From: Paracidovorax konjaci
Lineage (GTDB): Bacteria > Pseudomonadota > Gammaproteobacteria > Burkholderiales > Burkholderiaceae_C
Reading direction: 5' to 3'
Assembly: GCF_900112675.1 (NCBI RefSeq)
Contig: NZ_FOMQ01000001.1
Coordinates: 1-64,000, forward strand
DNA length: 64,000 nt
The number at the start of each line of letters is the position of its first letter. The first letter of the stretch is position 1. A model generated the notes under the pieces. That model was not told the DNA's origin, made no database searches, and saw only the letters and a list, made by a program, of their open reading frames with translations. Position numbers and translations under genes: made by a program. Positions 47,816 through 59,854 of this stretch are shown piece after piece.

Positions 47816-48897
47816 AGGGCGTGGTGCTCTACGATTTTCTGCATGCGAAAGGCGGTGCCGAGCGGTTGACGCTGGACCTGGTGCGCGGCCTGGAAGGTAC
47901 CGAGCTGTGCTACGGCTACCGCCAGCCCGAGGTGTTCCCGGCGAGCGAACTGGCCGGTATCGCATGCCATGACCTGGAGGCGACGACGCCGGTGCCGGGC
48001 TGGCGCACATTGAAGGTGCTGCGTGCCTTTGCCGGCCGGCGGGCCGCCTTCCTGGACGGGTACGACTGGGCGATCTACAGCGGCGTGCTCGCACCGGTGG
48101 CCGTGCGGCACCGCAAGGGGCAACGCAACCTCTATTACTGCCACACGCCGCCACGGTTCGTGTACGACCTCCGCGACTACTACCGGGACAAGTTCTCGCC
48201 GCTCCTGCGGCCCGCGCTGGCGGTGCTCGCGGCCTACCTGAAGCAGCAGTACGAAGCTTCGGTGGCCGCCATGGATGTGGTGATCGCCAACTCCGAGAAC
48301 GTGCGCAACCGGCTGCGCACCCACCTGGGTGTGGAGTCGAGGGTGGTGCACCCGCCCATCGACGTCGAGCGTTTCCGCTGGCGCCAGCCAGGCGATTACT
48401 TCCTTTCGCTGGCACGCCTGGAGGATTTCAAGCGCGTCGAACTGATCGTGGATGCCTTCCTGCGCATGCCCTCGCGGCAACTGGTGGTGGTCTCGGGTGG
48501 GTCGCAGTTCGAGATGCTGCGCGCCAAGGCCGCCTCTGCGCCCAACATCCGGTTCACCTCGTGGCTGGGCGATGAGGCCCTGGCCGAGCTGATGGGCGGG
48601 GCCCGTGCATCGATCTACATTCCCCGCGACGAGGATTTCGGCATGTCTCCGGTCGAAAGCATGGCCGCGGGCAAGCCGGTGATCGGAGTGGCCGAGGGCG
48701 GCCTGCTCGAAACCATCGTTCCCGGCGAAACAGGCTGGCTGTTGCCGGCCGAGCCCACGGTGGAGCAATTGATGGAATCGGTGATGTCCCTGTCGGGCGA
48801 CAGGGCCGCGGCCATGCGGCCCGCCTGCGAGAGCCGCGCGCAGCTGTTCAGCAAAGACCGCTTCCTGCGGAAGATGAAAGACCTCGTCGCCGAATGA
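47806..48897 (+). CDS. Family 4 glycosyltransferase
   Basis: A 363-aa GT-B retaining glycosyltransferase, soluble or peripheral. The N-terminal domain has DFLHAKGGAERLTLDL and YYCHTPPRFVYDL. The C-terminal GT4 domain has FLSLARLEDFKRVELIVDAF and the E-x7-E donor site IPRDEDFGMSPVESMAAGKP. It resembles WbaZ-type mannosyltransferases of O-antigen clusters, but donor specificity cannot be read here. ATG 47806 (AAGGGG upstream) or 47812 starts the protein. It is the last gene of the plus-strand run and faces the convergent gene 22 bases later. Confidence 0.85.
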   Translation: MAMKGVVLYDFLHAKGGAERLTLDLVRGLEGTELCYGYRQPEVFPASELAGIACHDLEATTPVPGWRTLKVLRAFAGRRAAFLDGYDWAIYSGVLAPVAVRHRKGQRNLYYCHTPPRFVYDLRDYYRDKFSPLLRPALAVLAAYLKQQYEASVAAMDVVIANSENVRNRLRTHLGVESRVVHPPIDVERFRWRQPGDYFLSLARLEDFKRVELIVDAFLRMPSRQLVVVSGGSQFEMLRAKAASAPNIRFTSWLGDEALAELMGGARASIYIPRDEDFGMSPVESMAAGKPVIGVAEGGLLETIVPGETGWLLPAEPTVEQLMESVMSLSGDRAAAMRPACESRAQLFSKDRFLRKMKDLVAE

Positions 48898-48919
48898 AAG
48901 GCCTCCGGACGGGCCTGGC

Positions 48920-50752
48920 TCAATCCGCCGGCGAGGAGCGCGCAGGCCGCGGACGCGCCACGGCGAAGCGGAAGAGGGCCAGCAGTGCGAGCCGGCGGGC
49001 GAGGCTCCACCATGAAGCGGGCGGCGTCCGCGGCACGGCCGGGGCTCCCTCCGCCGGTGGCAGTTCCAGACGAAGGACGCGCAGTTGCGCGCTGCGCCGG
49101 AGCCAGAGCAGTCCCAGTTCCGCATCGTCCAGCAGGGCGGCTTCGCGCGAGGACAGTGCTTCCACCGCCGCGCGGCTGTAGCAGCCCAGGCGTGGCGGCT
49201 CCGGCCTGGCCAAGCGGACGATCCGGCACCACCAGGGGGCGCGCAGGCCGTGCGCCGATGGGGGCTCGATCACCACCGCGTCCGCCTGCCCCGCGTGCTG
49301 CAGCAGAGGCTGCAGGCCCTCGGCGCCCGGGGGCTGGTCGCCCGGTACCGTGATGACACCGCAATAGCCCTTGGACAGCGCGTAGCGCATGCCGGTCTGG
49401 ATGGCTTCCCAGGCGTCCATGGGAATCAGGGGGCGCAGGATCTTCGCGCCCGCCTGTTCCGCGAAAAGGCAGGTGCCGTCGGTGCTGCGGTTGTCCACCA
49501 CCAGCGGCGCGTCCATGCCGGCCTGCCGCAGCGAAGCGACGAGGGCACCGATCGACCCGGCATCGTTGCGCGTGGTGATGACCGCCAGCAGGCCCTTGCC
49601 CTGGGAGGACGGGCGCGGCTTGGAGGTGATGTGCCGGTATTCGCGCTCGATGGCTTGCGCGCTGCTGCGGATGTCGAAGGATTTGAGCAGCGCCTGGCGG
49701 CCCGAGGCGCCCAGGCGCTGGCGCAGTGGCGGATCATGGCGCAGGCGCGTGATCGCGGCGGTCCATCCCTCCACATCCTCGATCGGCACGCGCAGCCCGG
49801 CCCTGGCATGGGCGACCAGCCACGGCATTCCCGAGCCCGGAAGATCGGTCACGATGCAGGGCCGGGCGTGGAACATGGCTTCGAGGAGGACCACGCCGAA
49901 CGCCTCCGTGCGCTCCCTGGAGGCCAGGCAGAACACGTCGCAGCTGGCGAGCAGCGCATGTTTCTGCGCATCGTCCACGTCTCCGAGCAACCGGACCGTG
50001 CCGCCTGACCCGCGCGCGCGGGCGGCCTGGATGCGCGCCTGCAGGTTGGCCCGGAGTTCGCCATCGCCCACGATGAGCAGTTCCACGCCCGGCAGGGCAG
50101 CAACGGCCTGGATGAGCGTTTCGAAGCCCTTGTAGTAGGTCAGGCGTCCGATCGACAGCAGCCGCAGGGCCGTCCCGGGCGACCAGTCGTTGCTGACCGC
50201 GGCCGGTGGGAGGGACTCCAGGTCGATGCCCAGCGGTGCGACGACGCATTTGCTGCGCCAGTACTGCAGCGTCTTGCTGGCCTTGAGGTAGGGAGGCGAG
50301 GTCGCGATGACGCGCTCGGCCCCATCCAGCAATGCGTGTTCGAAGGGGCGGTAGAGGGCGTAGGCCAGGGCGACGGAGAGCTTGATCTCCGACACCACGA
50401 CATCGGAGTGCCAGTGCACCACCCAGGGGATCTTGCGTGCGCTGGGCAGTGTCAGCGCCCAGAGCGCGGAGTTGTTGGGCATGTGCAGGTGCAGCACATC
50501 CGGGCGGAAGCGGCGGATCGCCCGCGCCAGGGCCGAGCGGAACCCGAGCGCGAACGGGGCATAGACCAGCTGGAACTGCACCGGCACGCGTTCCAGCCAC
50601 GGCGGATCGTCCGGCAGCGGCGTGCCGTGGACGAGGGCGGACGCATCGATGCCCTGGGCGCGCTGGGCCGCGACCAAGTCGGAGAGAAAGACCTCCATTC
50701 CGCCGCGGTAGGGCGGGAAGAATTTCCCCACATGGAGGACGCGCAGCACCAC
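48920..50752 (-). CDS. GT4-GT2 two-domain glycosyltransferase
   Basis: A 610-aa fusion. Residues 1 to about 370 form a complete GT4 enzyme (HVGKFFPPYRGGMEVFLSDL; LLSIGRLTYYKGFETLI; E-x7-E in REREAF-like RTEAFGVVLLEAMFHARP). Residues from about 385 form a short GT2-like domain (LAVITTRNDAGSIGALVASL; LVVDNRSTDGT) in which the usual DxD is replaced by VPGDQPPG, so its activity is uncertain. A basic, Pro-rich tail with one hydrophobic stretch ends the protein. GTG 50752 is the start, with AGGAGG five bases ahead. It lies 13 bases after the TPR membrane protein gene. Confidence 0.82.
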   Translation of the reverse strand: MVLRVLHVGKFFPPYRGGMEVFLSDLVAAQRAQGIDASALVHGTPLPDDPPWLERVPVQFQLVYAPFALGFRSALARAIRRFRPDVLHLHMPNNSALWALTLPSARKIPWVVHWHSDVVVSEIKLSVALAYALYRPFEHALLDGAERVIATSPPYLKASKTLQYWRSKCVVAPLGIDLESLPPAAVSNDWSPGTALRLLSIGRLTYYKGFETLIQAVAALPGVELLIVGDGELRANLQARIQAARARGSGGTVRLLGDVDDAQKHALLASCDVFCLASRERTEAFGVVLLEAMFHARPCIVTDLPGSGMPWLVAHARAGLRVPIEDVEGWTAAITRLRHDPPLRQRLGASGRQALLKSFDIRSSAQAIEREYRHITSKPRPSSQGKGLLAVITTRNDAGSIGALVASLRQAGMDAPLVVDNRSTDGTCLFAEQAGAKILRPLIPMDAWEAIQTGMRYALSKGYCGVITVPGDQPPGAEGLQPLLQHAGQADAVVIEPPSAHGLRAPWWCRIVRLARPEPPRLGCYSRAAVEALSSREAALLDDAELGLLWLRRSAQLRVLRLELPPAEGAPAVPRTPPASWWSLARRLALLALFRFAVARPRPARSSPAD

Positions 50753-50765
50753 CAGGCCCTCCTGC

Positions 50766-52763
50766 CTATTTCCGGGCGGCGGCGACCTGGGCCCTCATCT
50801 GCGCGTATTGCGGGTTGCGGGGATCCAGTCGGATGGCCTCGTCCAGATCCTTCAGGCTCGCCGCGAACTGGTTGGCACCGCGGTAGGCCATGGCGCGCCC
50901 GTAGTAGGCCGCGGCGTTGGGCGTGCGGGCGATCATCGTGTCGAAAAGGGCCAGGGCGGCCTTGGTGTCGCCCTTGCCCACGTGCGCCATCCCCAGGCCC
51001 AGCAGCAGCCGCGGATTGTTCGGGCTGGCGGCGAGCAGTTCCGTGAAGCCACCGATGGCGTCGTCGAACCGGTTCGCGCCGATCGCGCTTTCGGCACGGC
51101 GCAGGCGCATGGCCTGCCGGATGCGGTCCATCTCCGCCGCATTGACGCTGGGCAGCTCCAGGCGCAAGCCCTGGCTGAAATGCTCGAAGGCCTGCGGGTA
51201 GAGCCCCAGCGCGAATTCCGACTCGCCGCGGTGGTAGTAGAGCTGCAGTTCATCGAAGCCCTGCTTCTGCGCTTCGTCGAAAGCCGCGATGGCTTCGGCA
51301 TGCTTCTTCTGCTGCTGCAGTGCCACGCCCGCATTGAAGCGCGCGGTGCCGCGCAGGGCGCCCAGCGCTTCGGCAGTGGCGAAGGCCTTCTGCGCCTCGG
51401 TGACCGAACCGCGGTCCAGGTGGTAGGCCCCCAGGTTGAGGAACGGTCTCCAGCGACCGACCGCGTTCTGCGGCGCCTTCAGGTCTGTCTTCTCGGCCGC
51501 GTCGCCCCAGGCGGTGTAGTCGTCGCTCAGCGAGGCGACGCGCTCGAAGGCGAGCATGGCGAAGACCAGCCCCACGATACTGCCCAGCACGTAGATGGTG
51601 CGGGGCTTGAAGCCCGTGAGCACGATCGCCACGAGCACGGGAACCGCCACCGCCCAGAGGTAGCTGCGGTAGAGCACGAAAGGATCCTGCACCCACACCG
51701 TGGCGAATTCGGTCACGTAGAGCAGCAGGGGGAACAGCAGCGCCACGCCGACGAGGCTGAGCACGCCCCGGCGCCGCAGGACGGCCCATACGGCGGCGGC
51801 CCAGAGGGCGACGTAGCCCACGAGCCCCAGCACCTGCGGGAAGGCCGCGTAGCCGAGCGGGAATGCAGGGCGCAGGTCCACCGACATCCACATCACGTTC
51901 GGCACGAACCACAGGAAGCCGTACGCGAAGAACAGCGCCGCCTCGTTCAGGATGCTGAGCGGGTACATGCGCGCGCCGATGCCCGGGCTCAGACGTTCGA
52001 GCTGCCGGGTGAAATCGATGGAGCGCTGGTCGAAGACCTTGCCGAGCAGGTCGCCGTAGACGCCGAACAGCACGGCCGCCGCCACGGCGACGAGCACGGC
52101 GGACACCCCCGCGATGCCGGCGATGGTGCGCCAGCCCGGGCGCCGGACATGGATGTAGAGCGGCACGGCCATGGCCGCCACCATCACCGCGTGCTCCTTG
52201 GAGAGCACCGCCGCGGCATAGGCCACGATGGCGCCGGCATACCAGCCTGCGCCCCGGCCCGACAACCCCCGCACGAAGCACCAGCAGGCCAGCACCGCGA
52301 AGAAGGTGGCCATGACGATGGAGCGCTGCACGAGGTAGGCCACCGCATAGACGGCCATCGGGTTGACCGCGAAGAGCGCCACGCCCACGCGGACGGCGGC
52401 GCTGCGCGACGGTCCGAAATGCGGCTGCGCCTCGAATTCCTCGGGGAAGCGCGTGCGCGCGAGCAGCTCGCGCACCAGGGCATAGAGGGCGGCCACGGTG
52501 GCCAGGTGCAGCGCCACGTTGAAGAGCCGCTGCTTTCCCCAGCCCGCGCCGGCCAGGCTGTCCACCCAGACGAAGCTGCCGTAGGACAGCATGCGCTGCT
52601 TGAAGGCGAGCAAGTTGCCGTAGTTTGCGAAGATCGTCCCGTCGGTCAGCGCCAGATCGTCGAAGAGCAGCGCATGGCTCCAGCTGGGCAGGTAGATGGC
52701 CAGCACGGCGGCCAGGACGGCGAGCCCGAAGACGACGAAGGAGGCGGACGGTTTGGTGGCCAT
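50766..52763 (-). CDS. GT-C-like membrane protein with C-terminal TPR repeats
   Basis: A 665-aa protein. About ten hydrophobic helices occupy the first 410 residues, with an acidic pair in the first loop (LLFDDLALTDG), as in GT-C enzymes. The last 230 residues contain about five tetratricopeptide units (NLGAYHLDRGSVTEAQKAFA; NAGVALQQQKKHAEAIAAFD; LGLGMAHVGKGDTKAALALF; YGRAMAYRGANQFAASLKDL). This layout resembles TMTC-type O-mannosyltransferases and TPR-bearing polymerases or O-glycosyltransferases. It could be the polymerase or a protein glycosylation enzyme; the sequence does not decide. It is upstream of the GT4-GT2 gene in a two-gene unit. Confidence 0.75.
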   Translation of the reverse strand: MATKPSASFVVFGLAVLAAVLAIYLPSWSHALLFDDLALTDGTIFANYGNLLAFKQRMLSYGSFVWVDSLAGAGWGKQRLFNVALHLATVAALYALVRELLARTRFPEEFEAQPHFGPSRSAAVRVGVALFAVNPMAVYAVAYLVQRSIVMATFFAVLACWCFVRGLSGRGAGWYAGAIVAYAAAVLSKEHAVMVAAMAVPLYIHVRRPGWRTIAGIAGVSAVLVAVAAAVLFGVYGDLLGKVFDQRSIDFTRQLERLSPGIGARMYPLSILNEAALFFAYGFLWFVPNVMWMSVDLRPAFPLGYAAFPQVLGLVGYVALWAAAVWAVLRRRGVLSLVGVALLFPLLLYVTEFATVWVQDPFVLYRSYLWAVAVPVLVAIVLTGFKPRTIYVLGSIVGLVFAMLAFERVASLSDDYTAWGDAAEKTDLKAPQNAVGRWRPFLNLGAYHLDRGSVTEAQKAFATAEALGALRGTARFNAGVALQQQKKHAEAIAAFDEAQKQGFDELQLYYHRGESEFALGLYPQAFEHFSQGLRLELPSVNAAEMDRIRQAMRLRRAESAIGANRFDDAIGGFTELLAASPNNPRLLLGLGMAHVGKGDTKAALALFDTMIARTPNAAAYYGRAMAYRGANQFAASLKDLDEAIRLDPRNPQYAQMRAQVAAARK

Positions 52764-52931
52764 GGCGATGGGGGCGTGACGCGGAGACGGGCGCCGCGGC
52801 GGTCAATAAGGGGCGGGCGCGCAAGGAGCGCGCGCCCCTGCGGCGATGAACCGCGGAAGTCTAAGCGATGGGGCGGTGCCCGCCGGCATGGCCGAGCCGG
52901 CGTGCCGTGCGCCCCGCAGGCCGGGGCGGTT

Positions 52932-53717
52932 TCAGCCGGGCGCCAGCCCTTTCAGCACCATGTGGCAGATCAGGTCCTCGGCCTGCGCGTAGTCCTTCGG
53001 GGTCAGCGCCGGCTTGCCCAGCAGCAGCGCGAACTGCGCCTGCTGGTCGGCATAGGCCTGGGTGACCGACCAGATGATGAACATCAGATGCGTGAAATTC
53101 ACACGGGCGATGCGGCCTTCGCGGGCCCAGCGCTCGAAGGTGCGCACGTCGTTGCGCAGCACAGGGCCCACGCGCTCGGCGATCACGCTGCCGTAGCGCG
53201 GCGCGCCGGCGATCACCTCCTTGGCGAAGACCTTCGCGGCGTTGGGCCGCTCCAGCGAGGAGCGCAGCTTGGCGCCGATGTAGCGCCGCAGCGCCTGCGC
53301 GGGGTCTTCGCCGTGCGACATCTCTTCCATGCCGTCCAGCCACTGCGTGAGCACATCGTCCAGCACGCGGCGGTAGAGCGCTTCCTTGCTCGGGAAGTAA
53401 TAGAGCAGGTTGTGGCGGCTGATGCCCGCCGCGGCAGCGATGTTCTCCAGCGATGCACCTTCGAAGCCGAACTGCGCGAAGTGGCTTTCGGCCTCCGCGA
53501 GGATGGCCAACTCCTTGCGCAGCCGCGCGGGCGAGGGGCTGCGCAGCGCGCCCGCGCCCGGGGCGGACACGGGTGCCGCAGCCGGAGAGGGCGCGGAAGA
53601 AGGCTCTGGTGAAGATGGCGTCGGCGTGGCGGCGGCGCGGCGGCGTGGCGCGCTCGCGGTGCGTGGATGCACAGGGGCAGGGCGAGAAGGCGGTCGGCGG
53701 GGGCTCATGCGCACCAT
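52932..53717 (-). CDS. TetR-family regulator, RutR-like
   Basis: Probable repressor of the pyrimidine catabolic operon. The TetR helix-turn-helix (FAQFGFEGASLENIAAAAG, then SRHNLLYYFPSKEALYRRVL) closely resembles E. coli RutR, as does the C-terminal FIIWSVTQAYADQQAQF block; RutR binds uracil or thymine. The first 65 residues are an Ala/Pro/Ser-rich, probably disordered extension absent from RutR. The start is unclear: ATGs at 53717 and 53708 lack a ribosome site, and the frame stays open to 53996 across the operators. It diverges from preT, with two palindromes between them. Confidence 0.85.
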   Translation of the reverse strand: MVRMSPRRPPSRPAPVHPRTASAPRRRAAATPTPSSPEPSSAPSPAAAPVSAPGAGALRSPSPARLRKELAILAEAESHFAQFGFEGASLENIAAAAGISRHNLLYYFPSKEALYRRVLDDVLTQWLDGMEEMSHGEDPAQALRRYIGAKLRSSLERPNAAKVFAKEVIAGAPRYGSVIAERVGPVLRNDVRTFERWAREGRIARVNFTHLMFIIWSVTQAYADQQAQFALLLGKPALTPKDYAQAEDLICHMVLKGLAPG

Positions 53718-53792
53718 TGTGGGCCGAAGCCGGGGCGTTCCGGGCGTTCTCGCAGAGGGAACGCCGCTGGCATGGTGCTTGCAGTTCGGGAT

Positions 53793-53808
53793 TTTACCAA
53801 TGGGTAAG
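53793..53808. promoter_or_regulatory. RutR-like operator, box 1
   Basis: TTACC-AATG-GGTAA (53794-53807) is an inverted repeat with 5-bp arms that fits the layout of the RutR consensus TTGACCA-NN-TGGTCAA with substitutions. Its centre is 18 bases from that of box 2. Confidence 0.65.
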
Positions 53809-53810
53809 TT

Positions 53811-53826
53811 TTTACCGGTTGGTAAA
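53811..53826. promoter_or_regulatory. RutR-like operator, box 2
   Basis: TTTACC-GGTT-GGTAAA is a perfect 6-bp inverted repeat in the same register as the RutR consensus. Two such sites in tandem between a RutR-like gene and the pyrimidine catabolic genes support direct repression of one or both directions. Confidence 0.7.
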
Positions 53827-54057
53827 TTGCCATCACACAACGGCGGGCCACGCACCTGCCACCACGAGCGAGGACCCCCGATGACCCCTCCGCCTTCCCT
53901 CCGGCCCCGGTACGCCCGGCGTGCGCCATTCGCCGCAACGGCGCTGCCTCCGGGCGGCGCACGCGGCCGATCCACCGGCGCGGCCCCGCTGCGCATGGCT
54001 TCCTCCCCCCTGCCTTCCTGAATCCCTCCCGGGACCCCACACCACAGGAGCTATCCG

Positions 54058-55413
54058 ATGGAAACGACGACCGCAAGCGCCGGCTGCGGCGTGCATGGCG
54101 CACGCCTGAACCTGGCCGAATACGCGCAGAACTTCAGCGATGCGCACCCGCCCCTCACGCGTGCGCAGGCATTGATCGAGGCCGAGCGCTGCTACTACTG
54201 CTATGAGGCGCCCTGCGCCACGGCGTGCCCGACCGGCATCGACGTGCCTTCCTTCATCCACCGCATCGCGCAGGGCAACGAGCGCGGTGCGGCGCGCGCC
54301 ATCCTGGAAGCCAACCCGCTGGGCGGCATGTGCGCGCGTGTCTGCCCCACCGAAGTGCTGTGCGAGCAGGCCTGCGTGCGCAACGTGAACGAAGACAAGC
54401 CCGTGGAGATCGGCGCGCTGCAGCGCTACGCGACGGATGCGCACTTCGCGCAGCCGGGCGCCCCGATGTTCACGCGGGCCGCGCCCACGGGCAAGCGGGT
54501 GGCCGTGGTGGGGGCGGGCCCTGCGGGGCTGGCATGCGCGCACGGGCTGGCGCGGCGCGGGCACGACGTGGAGCTGTTCGACGCGCGGCCCAAGCTCGGC
54601 GGGCTCAACGAATACGGCCTGGCGAGCTACAAGACCACGGGCGGCTTCGCGCAGAAGGAGATCGACTGGCTGCTGTCCATCGGCGGCATCGCGCCGCGCT
54701 GCGGCCAGGTGCTGGGGCGCGACATCGCGCTTGCCGGGCTGCTGCAGTCCCACGACGCGGTGTTTCTGGGGCTGGGCCTGGCCGGCGTGAATGCGCTGGG
54801 CATCGCCGAGCCCCGGGCCGAAGGCCTGCTGAACGCGGTGGATTTCATCGCCGACCTGCGGCAGGCGCAGGACCTCTCCACCCTGCCCGTAGGGCGCCGC
54901 GTGGTGGTGGTGGGCGGCGGCATGACCGCGGTGGATGCGGCCGTGCAGGCCGCCAAGCTCGGCGCCGAGGAGGTGACCATCGTGTACCGCCGCGGGCAGG
55001 AGAGCATGTCCGCATCGCTCGTGGAGCAGCAATGGGCGCAGACGAACGGCGTGGCGATCCGGCACTGGGCCGCGCCGAAGGAGCTGCTCTGCGAAGGCGG
55101 CGCGGTGCGCGGCATGCGGTTCGCGGCCATGGGGCTGCAGGGCGGCCGCCTGGTGGAGACGGGCGAGACCTTCACGATCGAAGCCGACATGGTGCTCAAG
55201 GCCATCGGCCAGAGCTACCTGTCCGAGCATGCCGGCGCCTCCGTCGCGCTGCACCAGGGGCGCATCGCCACCGATGCCGAGGGCCGCACGAGCGTGCCGC
55301 GCGTCTGGGCCGGCGGCGATTGCCGCGCCGGCGGCCGCGATCTCACCGTGGAGGCCGTGGAGCACGGCAAGGTGGCCGCGGTGTCCATCCACGAGGCGCT
55401 GCTGGCGGCCTGA
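54058..55413 (+). CDS. preT: Dihydropyrimidine dehydrogenase subunit PreT
   Basis: NAD(P)H- and FAD-binding electron-entry subunit of the dihydropyrimidine dehydrogenase that reduces uracil or thymine. The 451-aa protein starts with cysteine clusters for Fe-S centres (CYYCYEAPCATACPTGIDVP; CARVCPTEVLCEQACV). The FAD motif VAVVGAGPAGLACAHGL (about residue 144) and the NAD(P) motif VVVVGGGMTAVDAAVQAA (about residue 282) follow, as in the glutamate synthase small-subunit fold. AGGAG lies before the ATG. preA follows after 60 bp. Confidence 0.93.
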   Translation: METTTASAGCGVHGARLNLAEYAQNFSDAHPPLTRAQALIEAERCYYCYEAPCATACPTGIDVPSFIHRIAQGNERGAARAILEANPLGGMCARVCPTEVLCEQACVRNVNEDKPVEIGALQRYATDAHFAQPGAPMFTRAAPTGKRVAVVGAGPAGLACAHGLARRGHDVELFDARPKLGGLNEYGLASYKTTGGFAQKEIDWLLSIGGIAPRCGQVLGRDIALAGLLQSHDAVFLGLGLAGVNALGIAEPRAEGLLNAVDFIADLRQAQDLSTLPVGRRVVVVGGGMTAVDAAVQAAKLGAEEVTIVYRRGQESMSASLVEQQWAQTNGVAIRHWAAPKELLCEGGAVRGMRFAAMGLQGGRLVETGETFTIEADMVLKAIGQSYLSEHAGASVALHQGRIATDAEGRTSVPRVWAGGDCRAGGRDLTVEAVEHGKVAAVSIHEALLAA

Positions 55414-55473
55414 CGCCGCGCCATCCCGCACGCACGCAACATTCCCCCGCGACGACAGAGACCGGAGAAGCAC

Positions 55474-56820
55474 ATGGCAGACATCCGCAGCGATTTTCTC
55501 GGCATCCGCAGCCCGAACCCGTTCTGGCTCGCCTCGGCGCCCCCGACCGACAAAGAGGTGAACGTCACCCGCGCCTTCGAGGCCGGCTGGGGCGGCGTCG
55601 TCTGGAAGACCCTGGGCGAGGACCCTTCCGTGGTCAACGTCAACGGCCCGCGCTACGCGACGCTGATGTCGCAGGACCGGCATGTGATCGGGCTCAACAA
55701 CATCGAGCTGATCACCGACCGGCCGCTGGCCGTGAACCTGGAGGAGATCCGCCGCGTGAAGCGCGCCTGGCCCGACCGCGCGATGGTCGTCTCCATCATG
55801 GTCCCCTGCGTGGAAGAGAGCTGGAAGCACATCCTGCCGATGGTGGAGGACACGGGCGCCGACGGCATCGAGCTGAATTTCGGCTGCCCGCACGGCATGA
55901 GCGAGCGCGGCATGGGCGCGGCCGTCGGGCAGGTGCCCGAATACATCCAGATGGTCACGCAGTGGTGCAAGCACTACACGCGCCTGCCGGTGATCGTGAA
56001 GCTCACGCCCAACATCACCGACGTGCGCCAGCCCGCACGCGCGGCCCGGGCGGGCGGGGCGGACGCGGTCTCGCTCATCAACACCATCAATTCGATCATG
56101 GGCGTGGACCTGGAGCGCATGGCCATGAGCCCCAACACGGGCGGATGGGGCTCGCACGGCGGCTACTGCGGGCCGGCCGTGAAGCCCATCGCGCTCAACA
56201 TGGTGGCCGAGATCGCACGCGATGCGCAGACGGCGGGCCTGCCGATCAGCGGCATCGGCGGCGTGAGCACCTGGCGCGATGCGGCCGAATTCATCGCGCT
56301 GGGCTGCGGCACGGTGCAGGTGTGCACCGCGGCGATGGTGTACGGCTTCAAGATCGTGCAGGACATGTGCGACGGCCTCTCCAACTTCATGGATGCGCAG
56401 GGCTACGCCACGCTGGCCGATTTCCAGGGCCGCGCGGTGCCCACCGTGAAGGACTGGAAGCAGCTCGACCTCAACCACATCGACAAGGCCGTGATCCACC
56501 AGGAGTCGTGCATCCAGTGCGGCCGCTGCCACGTGGTCTGCGAAGACACCTCGCACCAGGCGATCACCTTCACGCGCGAGGGCGGCGTGCGCCGCTTCGA
56601 GGTGAACGAGGCCGAGTGCGTGGGCTGCAACCTCTGCGTGTCGATCTGCCCGGTGCCCGAGTGCATCACGCTGCGCAGCCTGGCGCCCGGCGAGGTGGAT
56701 GCGCGCACCGGCCGGGTGGTGACGGGCGACTACGCCAACTGGACCACGCACCCGCACAACCCGAACCGCGCCGCGCCATCGGCCGTCGCCTCGCAGGCCG
56801 CCGCCGTGGCCGCCGCGTGA
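55474..56820 (+). CDS. preA: Dihydropyrimidine dehydrogenase subunit PreA
   Basis: FMN-containing catalytic subunit reducing the pyrimidine ring, the first step of reductive pyrimidine breakdown. The 448-aa protein has a dihydroorotate-dehydrogenase-like barrel (NPFWLASAPPTDKEVNV; ELNFGCPHGMSERGMGAA with the active-site region; GIGGVSTWRDAAEFI) and two C-terminal [4Fe-4S] motifs, CIQCGRCHVVC (about residue 346) and CVGCNLCVSICPVPEC (about 385). GGAGAAGCAC precedes the ATG. An Ala-rich tail of about 20 residues ends the protein. Confidence 0.95.
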   Translation: MADIRSDFLGIRSPNPFWLASAPPTDKEVNVTRAFEAGWGGVVWKTLGEDPSVVNVNGPRYATLMSQDRHVIGLNNIELITDRPLAVNLEEIRRVKRAWPDRAMVVSIMVPCVEESWKHILPMVEDTGADGIELNFGCPHGMSERGMGAAVGQVPEYIQMVTQWCKHYTRLPVIVKLTPNITDVRQPARAARAGGADAVSLINTINSIMGVDLERMAMSPNTGGWGSHGGYCGPAVKPIALNMVAEIARDAQTAGLPISGIGGVSTWRDAAEFIALGCGTVQVCTAAMVYGFKIVQDMCDGLSNFMDAQGYATLADFQGRAVPTVKDWKQLDLNHIDKAVIHQESCIQCGRCHVVCEDTSHQAITFTREGGVRRFEVNEAECVGCNLCVSICPVPECITLRSLAPGEVDARTGRVVTGDYANWTTHPHNPNRAAPSAVASQAAAVAAA

Positions 56821-56836
56821 TGTCCTGGAGCCCGCC

Positions 56837-59835
<2,999 letters not shown>

Positions 59836-59854
59836 CGACCCACCGGAGCCTCCC

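Larger units (their letters stand above)
53718..54057. other. Divergent control region between the TetR gene and preT
   Basis: 340 bases holding the two operator palindromes (53793-53826) and, further on, a 46-codon frame (53881-54021) with GAGG seven bases before its ATG. The small frame is Pro/Arg/Ala-rich and may be chance in GC-rich DNA. AGGAG precedes preT. I could not assign -10 and -35 boxes with confidence. Confidence 0.5.
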
